A stretch of DNA of 51,296 bases from the NCBI GenBank assembly GCA_020161315.1, contig JAIUOH010000025.1, forward strand, positions 1 to 51,296. The letters run 5' to 3'. This stretch comes from Actinomycetota bacterium. GTDB taxonomy: Bacteria > Actinomycetota > Actinomycetes > Actinomycetales > Microbacteriaceae. Positions 1 through 8,226 of the stretch are shown piece by piece (within the stretch, counting starts at the first letter, position 1; each line of letters starts with the position of its first letter). The notes beneath the pieces were generated by a model, which made no database searches, had not been told where the DNA came from, and worked only from the letters and a program-made list of their open reading frames with translations. Made by a program: the position numbers and the translations under genes.

Positions 1-74
1 GCGGACCCGATCACCTGCATGCGGTCGAGGAACCTCGGTCTGAGGGTCGCGAGTTCTTGCTTTGTAAACGACAT
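1..74 (-). CDS. Partial N-terminus of a probable IS30-like transposase
   Basis: A reading frame starts with ATG at 74 and runs off the left edge after 24 codons (MSFTKQELATLRPRFLDRMQ..., then VIGS). The start resembles the N-terminus of actinobacterial IS30-type transposases, where a short Arg/Leu-rich helix precedes a helix-turn-helix, but 24 residues are too few to prove the family. The supporting evidence is outside the frame: 28 bp just upstream (100-127) match the terminal sequence found beside the certain IS30 C-terminus at the right edge of the window. A GGGAG ribosome-binding site sits 11 nt before the ATG and, like the ATG, lies in a hairpin. Confidence 0.5.
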   Translation of the reverse strand, partial: MSFTKQELATLRPRFLDRMQVIGS

Positions 75-116
75 GGTGGTCGCAACTCCCTGCTGTCAGG
101 GTGTTGCGACCACCAT
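73..116. repeat. 14-bp perfect inverted repeat covering the start of the IS gene
   Basis: ATGGTGGTCGCAAC at 73-86 pairs perfectly with GTTGCGACCACCAT at 103-116. Inside it, CCCTG (88-92) pairs with CAGGG (97-101) around a four-base loop, leaving one T/T mismatch between the two stems. On the minus strand the structure contains both the ribosome-binding site and the ATG of the putative transposase. An RNA entering from the flank would fold and hide the start, while a transcript starting inside would not. This is a known protective layout in other IS families; here it is inferred. Confidence 0.75.
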
Positions 117-127
117 TAGAACCCGCC
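100..127. mobile_element. Probable terminal inverted repeat (left IS30-like element)
   Basis: The 28 bases at 100-127 (GGTGTTGCGACC... ending GAACCCGCC) match the reverse complement of 51170-51197 at about 20 of 28 positions, including GGTGTTGC at one end and CCGCC at the other. The second copy lies just beyond the stop codon of a clear IS30 transposase. The outer edge of the left element is therefore placed near 127. The target-site duplication cannot be judged because the other end of the element is outside the window. Confidence 0.55.
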
Positions 128-167
128 ATACGAGGCAGGGGCATTCTTCGTTCTTGTCGCTCGAACT

Positions 168-1268
168 CTAGACAGCTACCCACTCGACCGAGGTCGTGAA
201 CTCCTCGAGCAGCTCAGGGATCGGCGTCACGCCGAGACCCGGGCCTGTTGGCACGGTGAGATGCCCGTCTTCCATAACCCACGGCTCGGTGATGTCGGTG
301 GCGTAGAAGCGCCCGCTCGCCGAGACGTCGCCTGGCAACGTAAACCCCGGCAGCGACGCCAGCGCAATGTTTGCGGCGCGACCGAGCCCAGTTTCGAGCA
401 TGCCGCCGCACCAGACGGGCACGCCCGCGGCTGCAGCGAGGTCGTGAATGCGGCGCGCCTCGAGATACCCACCGACGCGGCCAGGCTTGATGTTAACCAC
501 GCTCGTCGCCCCGAGCCGAATGGCCGCGGCCGCGGTCTGCGCCGAGGTGATCGACTCATCGAGACAGATCGGCGTCTTCAGCATCTTTGCGAGGTCAGCA
601 TGACCGACGATGTCTTCTTCTTCGAGCGGTTGCTCGATGAGCAACAGGTCAAAGTCATCAAGCTTGGCAAGCTGCCGTGCGTCGCGCAGCGTGTACGCGG
701 TGTTCGCGTCGACCTGCAGCAGCACCTCGTCGCCAAACTTCTCGCGAACCGCGCGCACCGCCTCGACATCCCACCCCGGCTCAATCTTGAGCTTGATGCG
801 CACGTAGCCCTCGTCGATGTAGCCACCAACCGCATCAAGCAGCTCAGGGATCGAATCCATGATGCCGACCGAGACACCGCACGGCACGCGGTCATGCACC
901 GAGCCGAGTTCACGGGCGAACGAACGGCCTTCGATTCGCAGCTCGGCGTCGAGCAGACTCGTTTCGAGCGCCGCCTTCGCCATTGGGTGGCCCTTGAATT
1001 TGTGCAGCGCCTGCGCGACACCGTTCGCATCGCGCACGCCAGCGACCGCGGGAACGAAGTACCGTTTCAGCACGTCGACCGCACCCTCCGTGTACTCGGG
1101 CGAGTACACCGGCTGCGGCAGTGAGACGCACTCTGCCCACCCCTCGGCACCGTCGGTGACGGCCTTCACCAGCAGAATGTCACGCTCGGTCTGCGTGCTA
1201 AACGAGGTGCGAAACGGCGAGACGAGCGGCAGCGCAATGCGGCGCAGCTCAAACCCTTCGATCTTCAT
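168..1268 (-). CDS. N-succinylamino acid racemase / o-succinylbenzoate synthase family enzyme
   Basis: Enolase-superfamily protein of 366 residues, usual length for the MenC/NSAAR group. The barrel carries the complete catalytic set: K159-x-K161 (IKLKIE), metal ligands D187, E212 and D237, and acid/base K261 (VVNIKPG). Family members either make o-succinylbenzoate for menaquinone or racemise N-succinylamino acids. No menaquinone gene is nearby, whereas a GNAT acyltransferase and an M20 deacylase lie directly upstream in the same direction. That is the arrangement known for the succinylation-racemisation-desuccinylation pathway that turns D- into L-amino acids, so racemase is the favoured role. 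It is the last gene of the operon, 57 nt after the GNAT gene; its ribosome-binding site (AGAAGAAAG) is weak. The family is certain, the substrate inferred. Confidence 0.85.
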   Translation of the reverse strand: MKIEGFELRRIALPLVSPFRTSFSTQTERDILLVKAVTDGAEGWAECVSLPQPVYSPEYTEGAVDVLKRYFVPAVAGVRDANGVAQALHKFKGHPMAKAALETSLLDAELRIEGRSFARELGSVHDRVPCGVSVGIMDSIPELLDAVGGYIDEGYVRIKLKIEPGWDVEAVRAVREKFGDEVLLQVDANTAYTLRDARQLAKLDDFDLLLIEQPLEEEDIVGHADLAKMLKTPICLDESITSAQTAAAAIRLGATSVVNIKPGRVGGYLEARRIHDLAAAAGVPVWCGGMLETGLGRAANIALASLPGFTLPGDVSASGRFYATDITEPWVMEDGHLTVPTGPGLGVTPIPELLEEFTTSVEWVAV

Positions 1269-1325
1269 GGTTGTTCTACTTTCTTCTGTGAAATTCGTTT
1301 GTGAACTCTTCTGCGAAACAGCGGT

Positions 1326-2144
1326 TTACGCCGAAGCGCGCCGCAAGATGTACCCGGTGCCGCGTACAAAGCCGACAATTTGCCAGCCGTCGCGCATCAG
1401 CCCGGTGAGCTTTTCACGCACCGTGGTGCGCCAGAGCTTCGCTTCGCTGGGTGCGCTCAGGCGCAGGGCCTCGATGTCGTCGGGCACCGAAATGCACACG
1501 GTGTCGCCAACCTCTGTCAGCTCGGGCTGCACGCCTTTCGAAATCAGCGAGCACACCTGCGGGTCGCGCAGGCGCCATCGAACGAGCAAGCGATCACTCG
1601 TGTCGCCCGCGTTGATCGCATCGCTCATCGCGCCATAGAAGTTCTCGAGGTACTCGACGGGCAACGCCCCAAGCTTTCTCATGTTGAAGCTTGCGTTGCG
1701 CGAGATCAGAGGGTCGTAGGTCCACTCGATGGTGTCGATGCCGCGCTCGAGCGCCCATGCGCGCTGATGTAGCTTCAGCGCGTACCCGAGCGATTTACCG
1801 ACGAACCCGGGGGTGACCCCCGAGATATGGCTGTGCAGGGTGAGACGTTCTGGGCTCGAGTGCAGGCCGAGCGATGCCCCCACGAGCTCGCCGTCTACGA
1901 ACGCACCTGCAATGTAGTTTCCGGTCTTCCCAAGCACTCGCACAAACTCTCTCGGCAGCACCGAGTTTTGGGGCGTGCGACCCCAGATGAGGTTGAGCAG
2001 ATCGATGACCATGACTTCTTCTTCGCCGCCTCGCATCTCGCGAATCAGCGCACCGGCTGCGGCTGCAGCACGCTCGGCGTCTGCCTGCGCCTGGCGCAGC
2101 ACATCATCGCGCAAGGCCTCGTCTGGCAACGTCTCAGTGCTCAT
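1326..2144 (-). CDS. GNAT-family acyltransferase (candidate amino acid N-succinyltransferase)
   Basis: 272-residue protein resembling the COG3375 group of predicted acyltransferases with a GNAT fold. The central part (around GAFVDGELVGASLGLHS and GVTPGFVGKSLGYALKLHQR) fits the GNAT beta4/acetyl-CoA-binding loop region, followed by IEWTYDPLISRNASFNMRKLG, a stretch typical of this group. Its ATG overlaps the stop codon of the M20 gene by four bases (ATGA), so translation is probably coupled. In Geobacillus a GNAT protein beside the racemase transfers succinyl from succinyl-CoA to D-amino acids; the same role is inferred here. The C-terminal third is less conserved and may define the acceptor. 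The acyl donor and acceptor are not visible from sequence. Confidence 0.75.
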   Translation of the reverse strand: MSTETLPDEALRDDVLRQAQADAERAAAAAGALIREMRGGEEEVMVIDLLNLIWGRTPQNSVLPREFVRVLGKTGNYIAGAFVDGELVGASLGLHSSPERLTLHSHISGVTPGFVGKSLGYALKLHQRAWALERGIDTIEWTYDPLISRNASFNMRKLGALPVEYLENFYGAMSDAINAGDTSDRLLVRWRLRDPQVCSLISKGVQPELTEVGDTVCISVPDDIEALRLSAPSEAKLWRTTVREKLTGLMRDGWQIVGFVRGTGYILRRASA

Positions 2145-3286
2145 GCGTGACCTCCGCTCGATTCGCTCAGCAGCTCGGCAATGAGTGCCCCGAGAAGCCT
2201 CGTCCGCGGCTCGATCTCGGCGACGATCACGTGCTCCGACTCAGCGTGCGCTCCCCCGCCAACGGCGCCGAGCCCGTCGAGCGTTGGCACACCAATGCCT
2301 GCCGTGAAGTTGCCATCGCTCGCCCCGCCGACGGCGACACCGTCGAGTGCTTCTAACCCGAGCCCCGCGGCGAGCGCGTTCGCCCGCTCGCACAGTGCGG
2401 CCGAGGCAGTGCGCTCAAGCGGCGGTCGGTTCACCCCGCCCAACACCTCAATGCCTGCTCCCGGCAGCACCGGCTTCAGCTCGCGAAGCGCGCGGTCAAC
2501 CCGCTGCTGCTCGGCGGCGCTGCGCGCCCGCACGTCGATCTTGAGCGTCGCCCGCGCCGGCACGGTATTGCTCGTGGTGCCAGAGATCGCGAGCGTCGGT
2601 GTCACCGTCGTGCCGAGCGCCGCGTCACCGAGCGCTGCGATCGCAAGCACCTGGTGCGCCAGCTCGACCGAGGCGTTGACCCCCTTTTCTGGTTCGAGGC
2701 CCGCGTGCGATGCGACCCCGTCGATCACGATTTCGTAGAGCGAGACCCCTTTGCGCTCGAGCTTCAGGGCGCCGCCATCTGCCGAAGCCTCGAGCACGAG
2801 CGCCGCTTTTGCGCCGCTGGCGGTCGCTTCAATGAGCGCACGCGAGTTTGGCGAGCCGAGCTCTTCGTCACCCGTGACGAGCAGCGTGATGCCGTCTCGG
2901 TGATCCAGCGCCGCAATCGCGTGCATCGCCATCGCAAGCCCTGTTTTCATGTCAAAGCAACCGGGCCCGGTGAGCACCCCGTCGCGCACGGCGAACGGCA
3001 TGCGCGTGAGGGTGCCGAGCGGCCAGACCGTGTCGTGGTGCGCAAGCACGAGCACCTCGGTGGCCGCACCGAACTGCCAGCGCAGGTGGCTCACGCCGCC
3101 TATCTCGATGCGCTCGGGTGCGACGCCAAAGAGCGTCTCGCCGAGCGTCGCCACGAGAGTCGCCGAGCCAGCGACGGCAGCGTAGTCGGTTGACGGCGAC
3201 TCGCACTCTACGAGGGATCGTATGGTGTCAATGATGTGTTCGAGTTGCACGGGTGCTGGCACGATGTCACAAACCTCTCTGCTCAA
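2141..3286 (-). CDS. M20 family metallopeptidase / N-acyl-amino acid deacylase
   Basis: Carboxypeptidase G2-like zinc hydrolase. Metal-binding residues are all present: H83-x-D85 (AHHDTV), D112 (GCFDMKTG), the catalytic glutamate pair E141-E142 (GDEELGSP), E166, and a C-terminal GGGAHAE histidine. The family removes acyl groups from, or splits, N-acyl amino acids and glutamyl conjugates in the cytoplasm; no signal peptide is seen. Within this operon the expected job is hydrolysis of the N-succinyl-L-amino acid delivered by the racemase. The start is uncertain: a TTG at 3286 overlaps the upstream stop (TTGA), whereas a GTG at 3262 has a better GAGAGG ribosome-binding site. Residue numbers use the TTG start. 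Confidence 0.85.
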   Translation of the reverse strand: MSREVCDIVPAPVQLEHIIDTIRSLVECESPSTDYAAVAGSATLVATLGETLFGVAPERIEIGGVSHLRWQFGAATEVLVLAHHDTVWPLGTLTRMPFAVRDGVLTGPGCFDMKTGLAMAMHAIAALDHRDGITLLVTGDEELGSPNSRALIEATASGAKAALVLEASADGGALKLERKGVSLYEIVIDGVASHAGLEPEKGVNASVELAHQVLAIAALGDAALGTTVTPTLAISGTTSNTVPARATLKIDVRARSAAEQQRVDRALRELKPVLPGAGIEVLGGVNRPPLERTASAALCERANALAAGLGLEALDGVAVGGASDGNFTAGIGVPTLDGLGAVGGGAHAESEHVIVAEIEPRTRLLGALIAELLSESSGGHA

Positions 3287-4758
3287 CGAAGTTGCCCGCG
3301 TAGGCCACGACCGGGATAGGAGTCGGCCACGATGTCGCCGCCCCGCACCACGAACTCACCGCGCACGAGCACGTGTTCGATGCCGATCGAGGGCCTAGTG
3401 CTGTCGAGATACGTTGCCTGATCAGTGACGCGAGCGGGATCAATAACGGTGATGTCAGCGTCTGCACCTATGCCGAGGTGCCCCTTCGCATCGAACGCGG
3501 GTGTAGTCGAGCGCATCACCCGAGCCGGCAGGTAGCTGCACCGGCGAAAGGCCTCGAGCCAGCTCCACGCGCCGTGCTCTCGCACCATCATGCGAAGCGA
3601 ACGAGCAAACGTGCCCGCTGTTCGAGGGTGGGTCATGCCACCCGCCGGCAGCGGCCACTCGCGGGTGTCGGTGCTGCCGTCGGGCCAGACCACGGGCATC
3701 GCGTCAGACGCAACGATGCTGTCTTCGAAGGCGAGCGATCGCTCGAGCAGCGCGCGGTCGCTCGCGCTGCTGTCGTCGAGAAACTCCACAATGCACGCCG
3801 CGCCGGGGTCGGTGCTGCGCACGTGGCGCAGATGAGCCTCATCGCGGATGCGCTCGCCCGTCGCCACAAGCACGATGCTCGAGGGGGCAATGCCCCAGGC
3901 CGGCAACCGCTCGGGCGCGAGAAAGGCGGCCCCAATACCGGTGCTGCCCGCCCCGTACGGGTAGGCCTCGACGGTAATCGATGCGCCGCCCGCGCGGGCG
4001 CGCTCGATCACGCCGAGCGTGCGGTCAATGTGGCGACGTGAAGTGCTGTTGACGTGGCAGTGGTGCACTTGACCGCCGAGGTCCATCGCGACGGTTGCTG
4101 CCTCTTCGGTGCCGTCGACCGGTGTCGTCGGGTCGGCCTCAACGATCTCGCGCACGTGGGTAAACGTCGGCACCCCCGCACGCGCGGCCAGCTCGTTCAC
4201 TGCCTGGTATTCGCGAGGATCGCTACGCGGGGCATACCCTTGCAAAATACCGATGCCGAGCGCGCCGTCGCCAAGCTCGCTCTCGAGCCGCCCCAGCCAG
4301 GCGCGCAGCTGAGTCGGAGACGAGTCGGCTTGCCATGCCGGGTCGCCGAGAATCGAGAGGCCCGAGACGAAATCGGCCTCGGCCGTATAGCCCGAGAGCA
4401 CCTCAGCTCGCGCCATGCCCCATGACGCCGAGAACCCGAAGTTGATCGGTCGCCCCTCGCCAGCGGCCTTCGCGTAGGCGAGCTCAACCGGCAACAAGCC
4501 TGCCTCAAGCTCAAGCGCGGTCGTCACGCCGTCGCGTGCCTGCAGACGCTGACCCGCGATCGAGTTGACGTGACTGTGCATGTCGATGAATCCCGGACCC
4601 ACGATATTGCCCGAAACATCAACGACCTCGGCACCCTCGGCAACAAGGTCAACGCCGATATTGGCGATCTTGCCGTCAACGATGAGCACGTCGGCGATCA
4701 TGTCTGATCCCACGCCCGGGTCAATGACGCGCCCGCCCCTGAGCAGTACCCGGCTCAT
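3283..4758 (-). CDS. D-aminoacylase-like amidohydrolase
   Basis: 491-residue amidohydrolase-superfamily protein of the N-acyl-D-amino acid deacylase/dihydroorotase type. It has the N-terminal beta-sandwich segment and metal site H61-x-H63 (GFIDMHSHVNS), further histidines H201 (TFTHVRE) and H232-H235 (VHHCHVNS), and the catalytic Asp D352 (ASDAMPVV). The Cys that bridges metals in classical D-aminoacylases (in VGNCG) is absent; the equivalent strand reads ALELEAG, which offers E83 or E85. The ATG at 4758 was chosen over an upstream in-frame ATG because it follows GGAGGTGG and overlaps the preceding stop by four bases. Likely removes N-acyl groups from D-amino acids or splits a cyclic amide; the exact substrate is open. 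Confidence 0.8.
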   Translation of the reverse strand: MSRVLLRGGRVIDPGVGSDMIADVLIVDGKIANIGVDLVAEGAEVVDVSGNIVGPGFIDMHSHVNSIAGQRLQARDGVTTALELEAGLLPVELAYAKAAGEGRPINFGFSASWGMARAEVLSGYTAEADFVSGLSILGDPAWQADSSPTQLRAWLGRLESELGDGALGIGILQGYAPRSDPREYQAVNELAARAGVPTFTHVREIVEADPTTPVDGTEEAATVAMDLGGQVHHCHVNSTSRRHIDRTLGVIERARAGGASITVEAYPYGAGSTGIGAAFLAPERLPAWGIAPSSIVLVATGERIRDEAHLRHVRSTDPGAACIVEFLDDSSASDRALLERSLAFEDSIVASDAMPVVWPDGSTDTREWPLPAGGMTHPRTAGTFARSLRMMVREHGAWSWLEAFRRCSYLPARVMRSTTPAFDAKGHLGIGADADITVIDPARVTDQATYLDSTRPSIGIEHVLVRGEFVVRGGDIVADSYPGRGLRGQLR

Positions 4759-6194
4759 GCGGCCACCTCCTCTTGTTTCGGCAAGCACCGCACATCGACA
4801 TAGACGCACGATCTGCCGTCTACTTCGGTGAACGCAACCCTCGTCCACGGCGAGAGCGCATCGGCGCGCGCAACGAAGTGGTTCGCGGTGCCGGCGGGCA
4901 GCAGCTGCACGCGCACGGCCGAGGCGCCGCCCGGTTCGTGCAGCTTCGCGAGGGTCGCCAGCAGTGTGCCGTCTTCGGCTCTCGCTACCTCCACGCGGGT
5001 GTTGAAGTCGGCATAGCTGCCGAGCAGCGCGTCATCGATCTCAGCTTCGATCGCCGGGCCGCTCGGGCTTGTGCCGGGGCCTGGCGCAGCGCCCACGAGC
5101 TCTTGCGCAATCGCCGCGAGAATCTCGGGGCCGGCGAGCTCGTGCACCCCGCCGTTGCAGAACACGACGATCGCTACGCCGTCATCTGGCAGCACCTCGA
5201 GCCAGGCCTTGTTGCCAATAGTGGTGCCGCCGTGCGAAATCGTGGCGTGGCCCTGCCAGTCGTTCAGCATCCACCCGAGACCCCATCGCGGCACAATCGC
5301 GCCGGCCGCAGCGTCGAGTGTGACGTGCGTTTCAGTCATGAGGCGAACAGATTCTTGGCTCAACAGCGCCTCACCAGCGGCGCCCGGCCCTCCCCGCCCG
5401 CCCCGCAAGAACGCGGCAGCGAAGTCGAGCAGGTCATCGGCGCTGCTCGAGATAAGACCGGCGGGGCCCATAGACCGCACAATCGTCGACACCGGGGCGA
5501 GCACCCAGTCTCTTTTGCCTGGCTCGCGCACGTGCCCGTGCTGATACCTATGACTCATGACGTCTTCGGGCAGCGTCAAGAACTGCCGCAGCCCAAGACG
5601 CGCGCTGATCCTTTTCTGTAATGACGCGTCCCAAGTACCACCGTCGAGCACCTCGATCACGCGGCCCAGAATCGACCAGCCAGAGTTGCAATACGACCAG
5701 CCGCTGCCGGGCGAAAACAGCGAGCGCGACTCGCTCAGTGCCGAGACGTAGCGCTCGAGCGCATCGTCGCCCCGGCCGGTATCGGTAAACACGTCGCCGT
5801 CAATGCCCGAGGTGTGGGTCAGCAGGTGACGCACCGTGACGCTCGCCGCATCGACCTCGGCGAAGCTGATGCCGGGCAGCAGCTCGGCGATCGGGGTGTC
5901 GAGCTCGAGCCTGCCCTCTTCTCGCAGCTGCATGATCATGGTCGCGGTGACGATCTTCGTGATCGACCCGATCTGGCACAGCGTGTCAGGGGTGGTTTCA
6001 ACGCCGGTGCGCAGGTTTGTCACACCCGTGCTCGACACGAATCGCTGCGTTCGACCCGATTGCGCGTCGACCCGAATCGCACCCGCGACGATGCCCGGCA
6101 CTCTGTGGCGCCTTGCCACGTCTGCGAGCAGGGACTCCCCTCGAAGTGCATCAAATGGCGAGATGCCGTGGTCGAGGCGCTGCTGTGCGTTCAT
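4755..6194 (-). CDS. Serine hydrolase, class C beta-lactamase / D-aminopeptidase family
   Basis: 479 residues. The penicillin-binding fold motifs are intact: nucleophile S77-I-T-K80, Y168-C-N170, and H321-G-G323 replacing KTG. A C-terminal domain of about 130 residues follows, as in esterases and D-aminopeptidases of this family. There is no signal peptide, so it acts in the cytoplasm, unlike secreted beta-lactamases or DD-peptidases. First gene of the five-gene operon, overlapping the amidohydrolase start by four bases. With its neighbours the most economical role is cleavage of imported D-amino acid-containing peptides or amides, feeding D-amino acids to the rest of the pathway. Esterase or lactamase-like activity is possible. 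Confidence 0.85.
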   Translation of the reverse strand: MNAQQRLDHGISPFDALRGESLLADVARRHRVPGIVAGAIRVDAQSGRTQRFVSSTGVTNLRTGVETTPDTLCQIGSITKIVTATMIMQLREEGRLELDTPIAELLPGISFAEVDAASVTVRHLLTHTSGIDGDVFTDTGRGDDALERYVSALSESRSLFSPGSGWSYCNSGWSILGRVIEVLDGGTWDASLQKRISARLGLRQFLTLPEDVMSHRYQHGHVREPGKRDWVLAPVSTIVRSMGPAGLISSSADDLLDFAAAFLRGGRGGPGAAGEALLSQESVRLMTETHVTLDAAAGAIVPRWGLGWMLNDWQGHATISHGGTTIGNKAWLEVLPDDGVAIVVFCNGGVHELAGPEILAAIAQELVGAAPGPGTSPSGPAIEAEIDDALLGSYADFNTRVEVARAEDGTLLATLAKLHEPGGASAVRVQLLPAGTANHFVARADALSPWTRVAFTEVDGRSCVYVDVRCLPKQEEVAA

Positions 6195-6281
6195 ACTCGC
6201 AGACTAGTAGCGATTGCGGCGGGCTACTTTGTCGCTTCGCACTACAGAAACCAAAACGACTTGTCTGGTTCTACAGGGCGA

Positions 6282-6319
6282 GCGTGGGGCGGTGCGCCTT
6301 CCGACACCACCCCACACGC
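6282..6319 (-). terminator. Possible terminator after the flavin monooxygenase gene
   Basis: Just past the monooxygenase stop, GCGTGTGGGGTGGTG on the minus strand pairs imperfectly with CACCGCCCCACGC about ten bases later. The stem is strong and GC-rich, but no T-run follows. It separates the gene from the D-amino acid operon downstream. Confidence 0.45.
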
Positions 6320-8226
6320 TACTCCTGTGGCAGCAAGAACTGCCCGAAGAAGTCGGTCAGCTCTTCGCGCGCGCTCAGCGGCAGAATGTGCGAAACGTAG
6401 TGGTCTGGGCGCACCACGACGATCGCGCCGTCGCGTGACACCCCGCGCTGATCGAAGATGTCGTCGCCCTCGATTGCCGCGTAGATCTTCTCGTAGTCGG
6501 GCAGGCCGTACGGACCGCTCGCGGGCAGAAACACCTTTGGCACCGTTTCGATTGCGACGTCGTGGTGCGGCTGCTGGTACACGGCTTTCACGTCAAACAC
6601 CGTATCGATGTCAACACCGGTTGGCGTGAAGCGAGCAATCGGCGACGCGGCGTCTGAAAGCATCCACTCTGCCCAAGCGTTCAACGCGGTGCGGCCGGTA
6701 TCTGCGAAAGCGTAGATGCGGAAGCGACCGTCGGCGCGGTGATGGTGTCCGATGTGCACGGGCACCGCGTCGGCAACGCGCACGGTGTTCACCGACTTGA
6801 AGCGTTTGCCGAGCGTGAAACCGGTCGCGAGCTGCTGCTGCACCTCAGCAGAGGTGACGATCGAGGGTTCGTACTCGGTCATGAAGCCTGCAGGGAACTC
6901 TGCGGTGCGCACGTAGAAGTCAGCAACCTCGTCGGGCGATTCGAACTCTTCGGGCTTCTTCGCCATGAGCGTTGACCACTCGAGGTCGAAGTCGATCAGG
7001 TTCTGGGCGGTCACCTGGCGCTCGTCGCTGTAGGTGCCGAGCAGCTCATCTCCCGCCATACCCGTGAGCACGTACCCGAGCTTCCAGGCCAGGTTCCAAC
7101 CGTCTTGCATCGAGACGTTCATGCCCTGGCCCGCCTTCGCGCTGTGCGTATGGCAGGCATCACCCATCAAGAACACGCGAGCCTTGCCGTCGGGCGAGGT
7201 GGCCTCGTCGTCGAAGCGATCTGTGAGGCGGTGCGCCACTTCGTAGACGCTGCTCCAAGCGACGTCTCGCACGTCGAGCGTGTAGGGGTGCACGATGGCA
7301 TTGGCGCGCTCGATGACCGCCTCGACCGGGGTCTTTCGCACCTGCCCACCGTCGGCCTTGTCGACCTCACCGAGGTCTACGTAGATACGGCAGAGGTGGT
7401 TGCCCTCGCGCGGAATGTGCAGAATGCTGCCTGCCTCGCTGTGAATGATGCACTTCTTGCGAATGTCGGGAAAGTCGGTCACAGGCAGCACGTCCATGAC
7501 GCCCCAGGCGTGAAACGACTGGTCGCCGCGCAGCGAGCCGCCGATTGCCGAGCGCACGGCCGAGCGCGCGCCGTCTGCACCGATCACGTACTTTGCCCGC
7601 ACCACGCGGGTCTCGCCGCCTGTCACGCCAGCGGCGTCAGCGTTGATGCCTGCGCCGGTATGGCCACTCACGCGCCGCAGCGTGACGCTCACCGGGTAGT
7701 CACCCTCGCCCGTCACCTCAAGGTCCTCGAACTCCCAGCCGTAGTCGACGTCGCCACGAGCCGGCGCACGACGCGCGTACTCGGCAAAGTAGTCGATCAC
7801 GCGCGCCTGGTTCACGATGAGGTGCGGAAACTCGCTGATGCCCTGGGGGTCGTCGGGCGTGGTTCCAGTGCGAATGATGTTCGCCGGGCTTGCCGGGTCG
7901 GGGTTCCAGAACGCAGTCTCGGTGATCTGATAGGCCTCTTGAATGATCTGCGGCGCAAAACCGAATGCCTGAAACGTCTCGACGCTGCGCGCCTGAATGC
8001 CGTCGGCCTGGCCGAGCACAAGCCTGCCGTCGCGTCGCTCGATGATGCGCGTGACTACCCCTGGAAACATCGCCAGCTGGGCATGGGCGGCGATGCCGGC
8101 CGGGCCCGATCCAACGATCAATACATCGATCTCGTCTGGCAGTTCTGCGGGTCGGTCGATACCAACGCCGGCCGCGGGCAACACTCGGGGGTCGGTCGAC
8201 ACGTATCCGTGGTGGTGAAACTGCAC
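6319..8226 (-). CDS. FAD-dependent aromatic hydroxylase, 3-hydroxybenzoate 4-monooxygenase-like
   Basis: 635-residue class A flavoprotein monooxygenase, matching the length of MobA/phenol 2-monooxygenase proteins. It shows the FAD Rossmann motif G39-S-G-P-A-G44, the DG motif (GADG, 216-219), the GD motif G355-D356 (LMGDACHTHSAKAGQGMN) and a C-terminal thioredoxin-like domain of about 170 residues. The N-terminal FHHHGYVSTDPR and the region around RSVETFQAFGF resemble 3-hydroxybenzoate 4-hydroxylases, which make protocatechuate using NADPH and O2. GTG start with a strong GAGGAGAAAA site. No ring-cleavage genes are adjacent, so the substrate is tentative. Monocistronic, divergent from the AAA+ gene. 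Confidence 0.85.
   Translation of the reverse strand: MQFHHHGYVSTDPRVLPAAGVGIDRPAELPDEIDVLIVGSGPAGIAAHAQLAMFPGVVTRIIERRDGRLVLGQADGIQARSVETFQAFGFAPQIIQEAYQITETAFWNPDPASPANIIRTGTTPDDPQGISEFPHLIVNQARVIDYFAEYARRAPARGDVDYGWEFEDLEVTGEGDYPVSVTLRRVSGHTGAGINADAAGVTGGETRVVRAKYVIGADGARSAVRSAIGGSLRGDQSFHAWGVMDVLPVTDFPDIRKKCIIHSEAGSILHIPREGNHLCRIYVDLGEVDKADGGQVRKTPVEAVIERANAIVHPYTLDVRDVAWSSVYEVAHRLTDRFDDEATSPDGKARVFLMGDACHTHSAKAGQGMNVSMQDGWNLAWKLGYVLTGMAGDELLGTYSDERQVTAQNLIDFDLEWSTLMAKKPEEFESPDEVADFYVRTAEFPAGFMTEYEPSIVTSAEVQQQLATGFTLGKRFKSVNTVRVADAVPVHIGHHHRADGRFRIYAFADTGRTALNAWAEWMLSDAASPIARFTPTGVDIDTVFDVKAVYQQPHHDVAIETVPKVFLPASGPYGLPDYEKIYAAIEGDDIFDQRGVSRDGAIVVVRPDHYVSHILPLSAREELTDFFGQFLLPQE

Noticed and set aside
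261-1124. Long plus-strand frame of 287 codons opposite the racemase gene
   Set aside because: It is antisense to a gene with all catalytic residues, has no ribosome-binding site and a Arg/His-rich shadow-type composition.
168-1268. Menaquinone biosynthesis menC
   Set aside because: No other men genes are nearby, while GNAT and M20 genes of the racemase pathway are; kept as an alternative in the gene entry.
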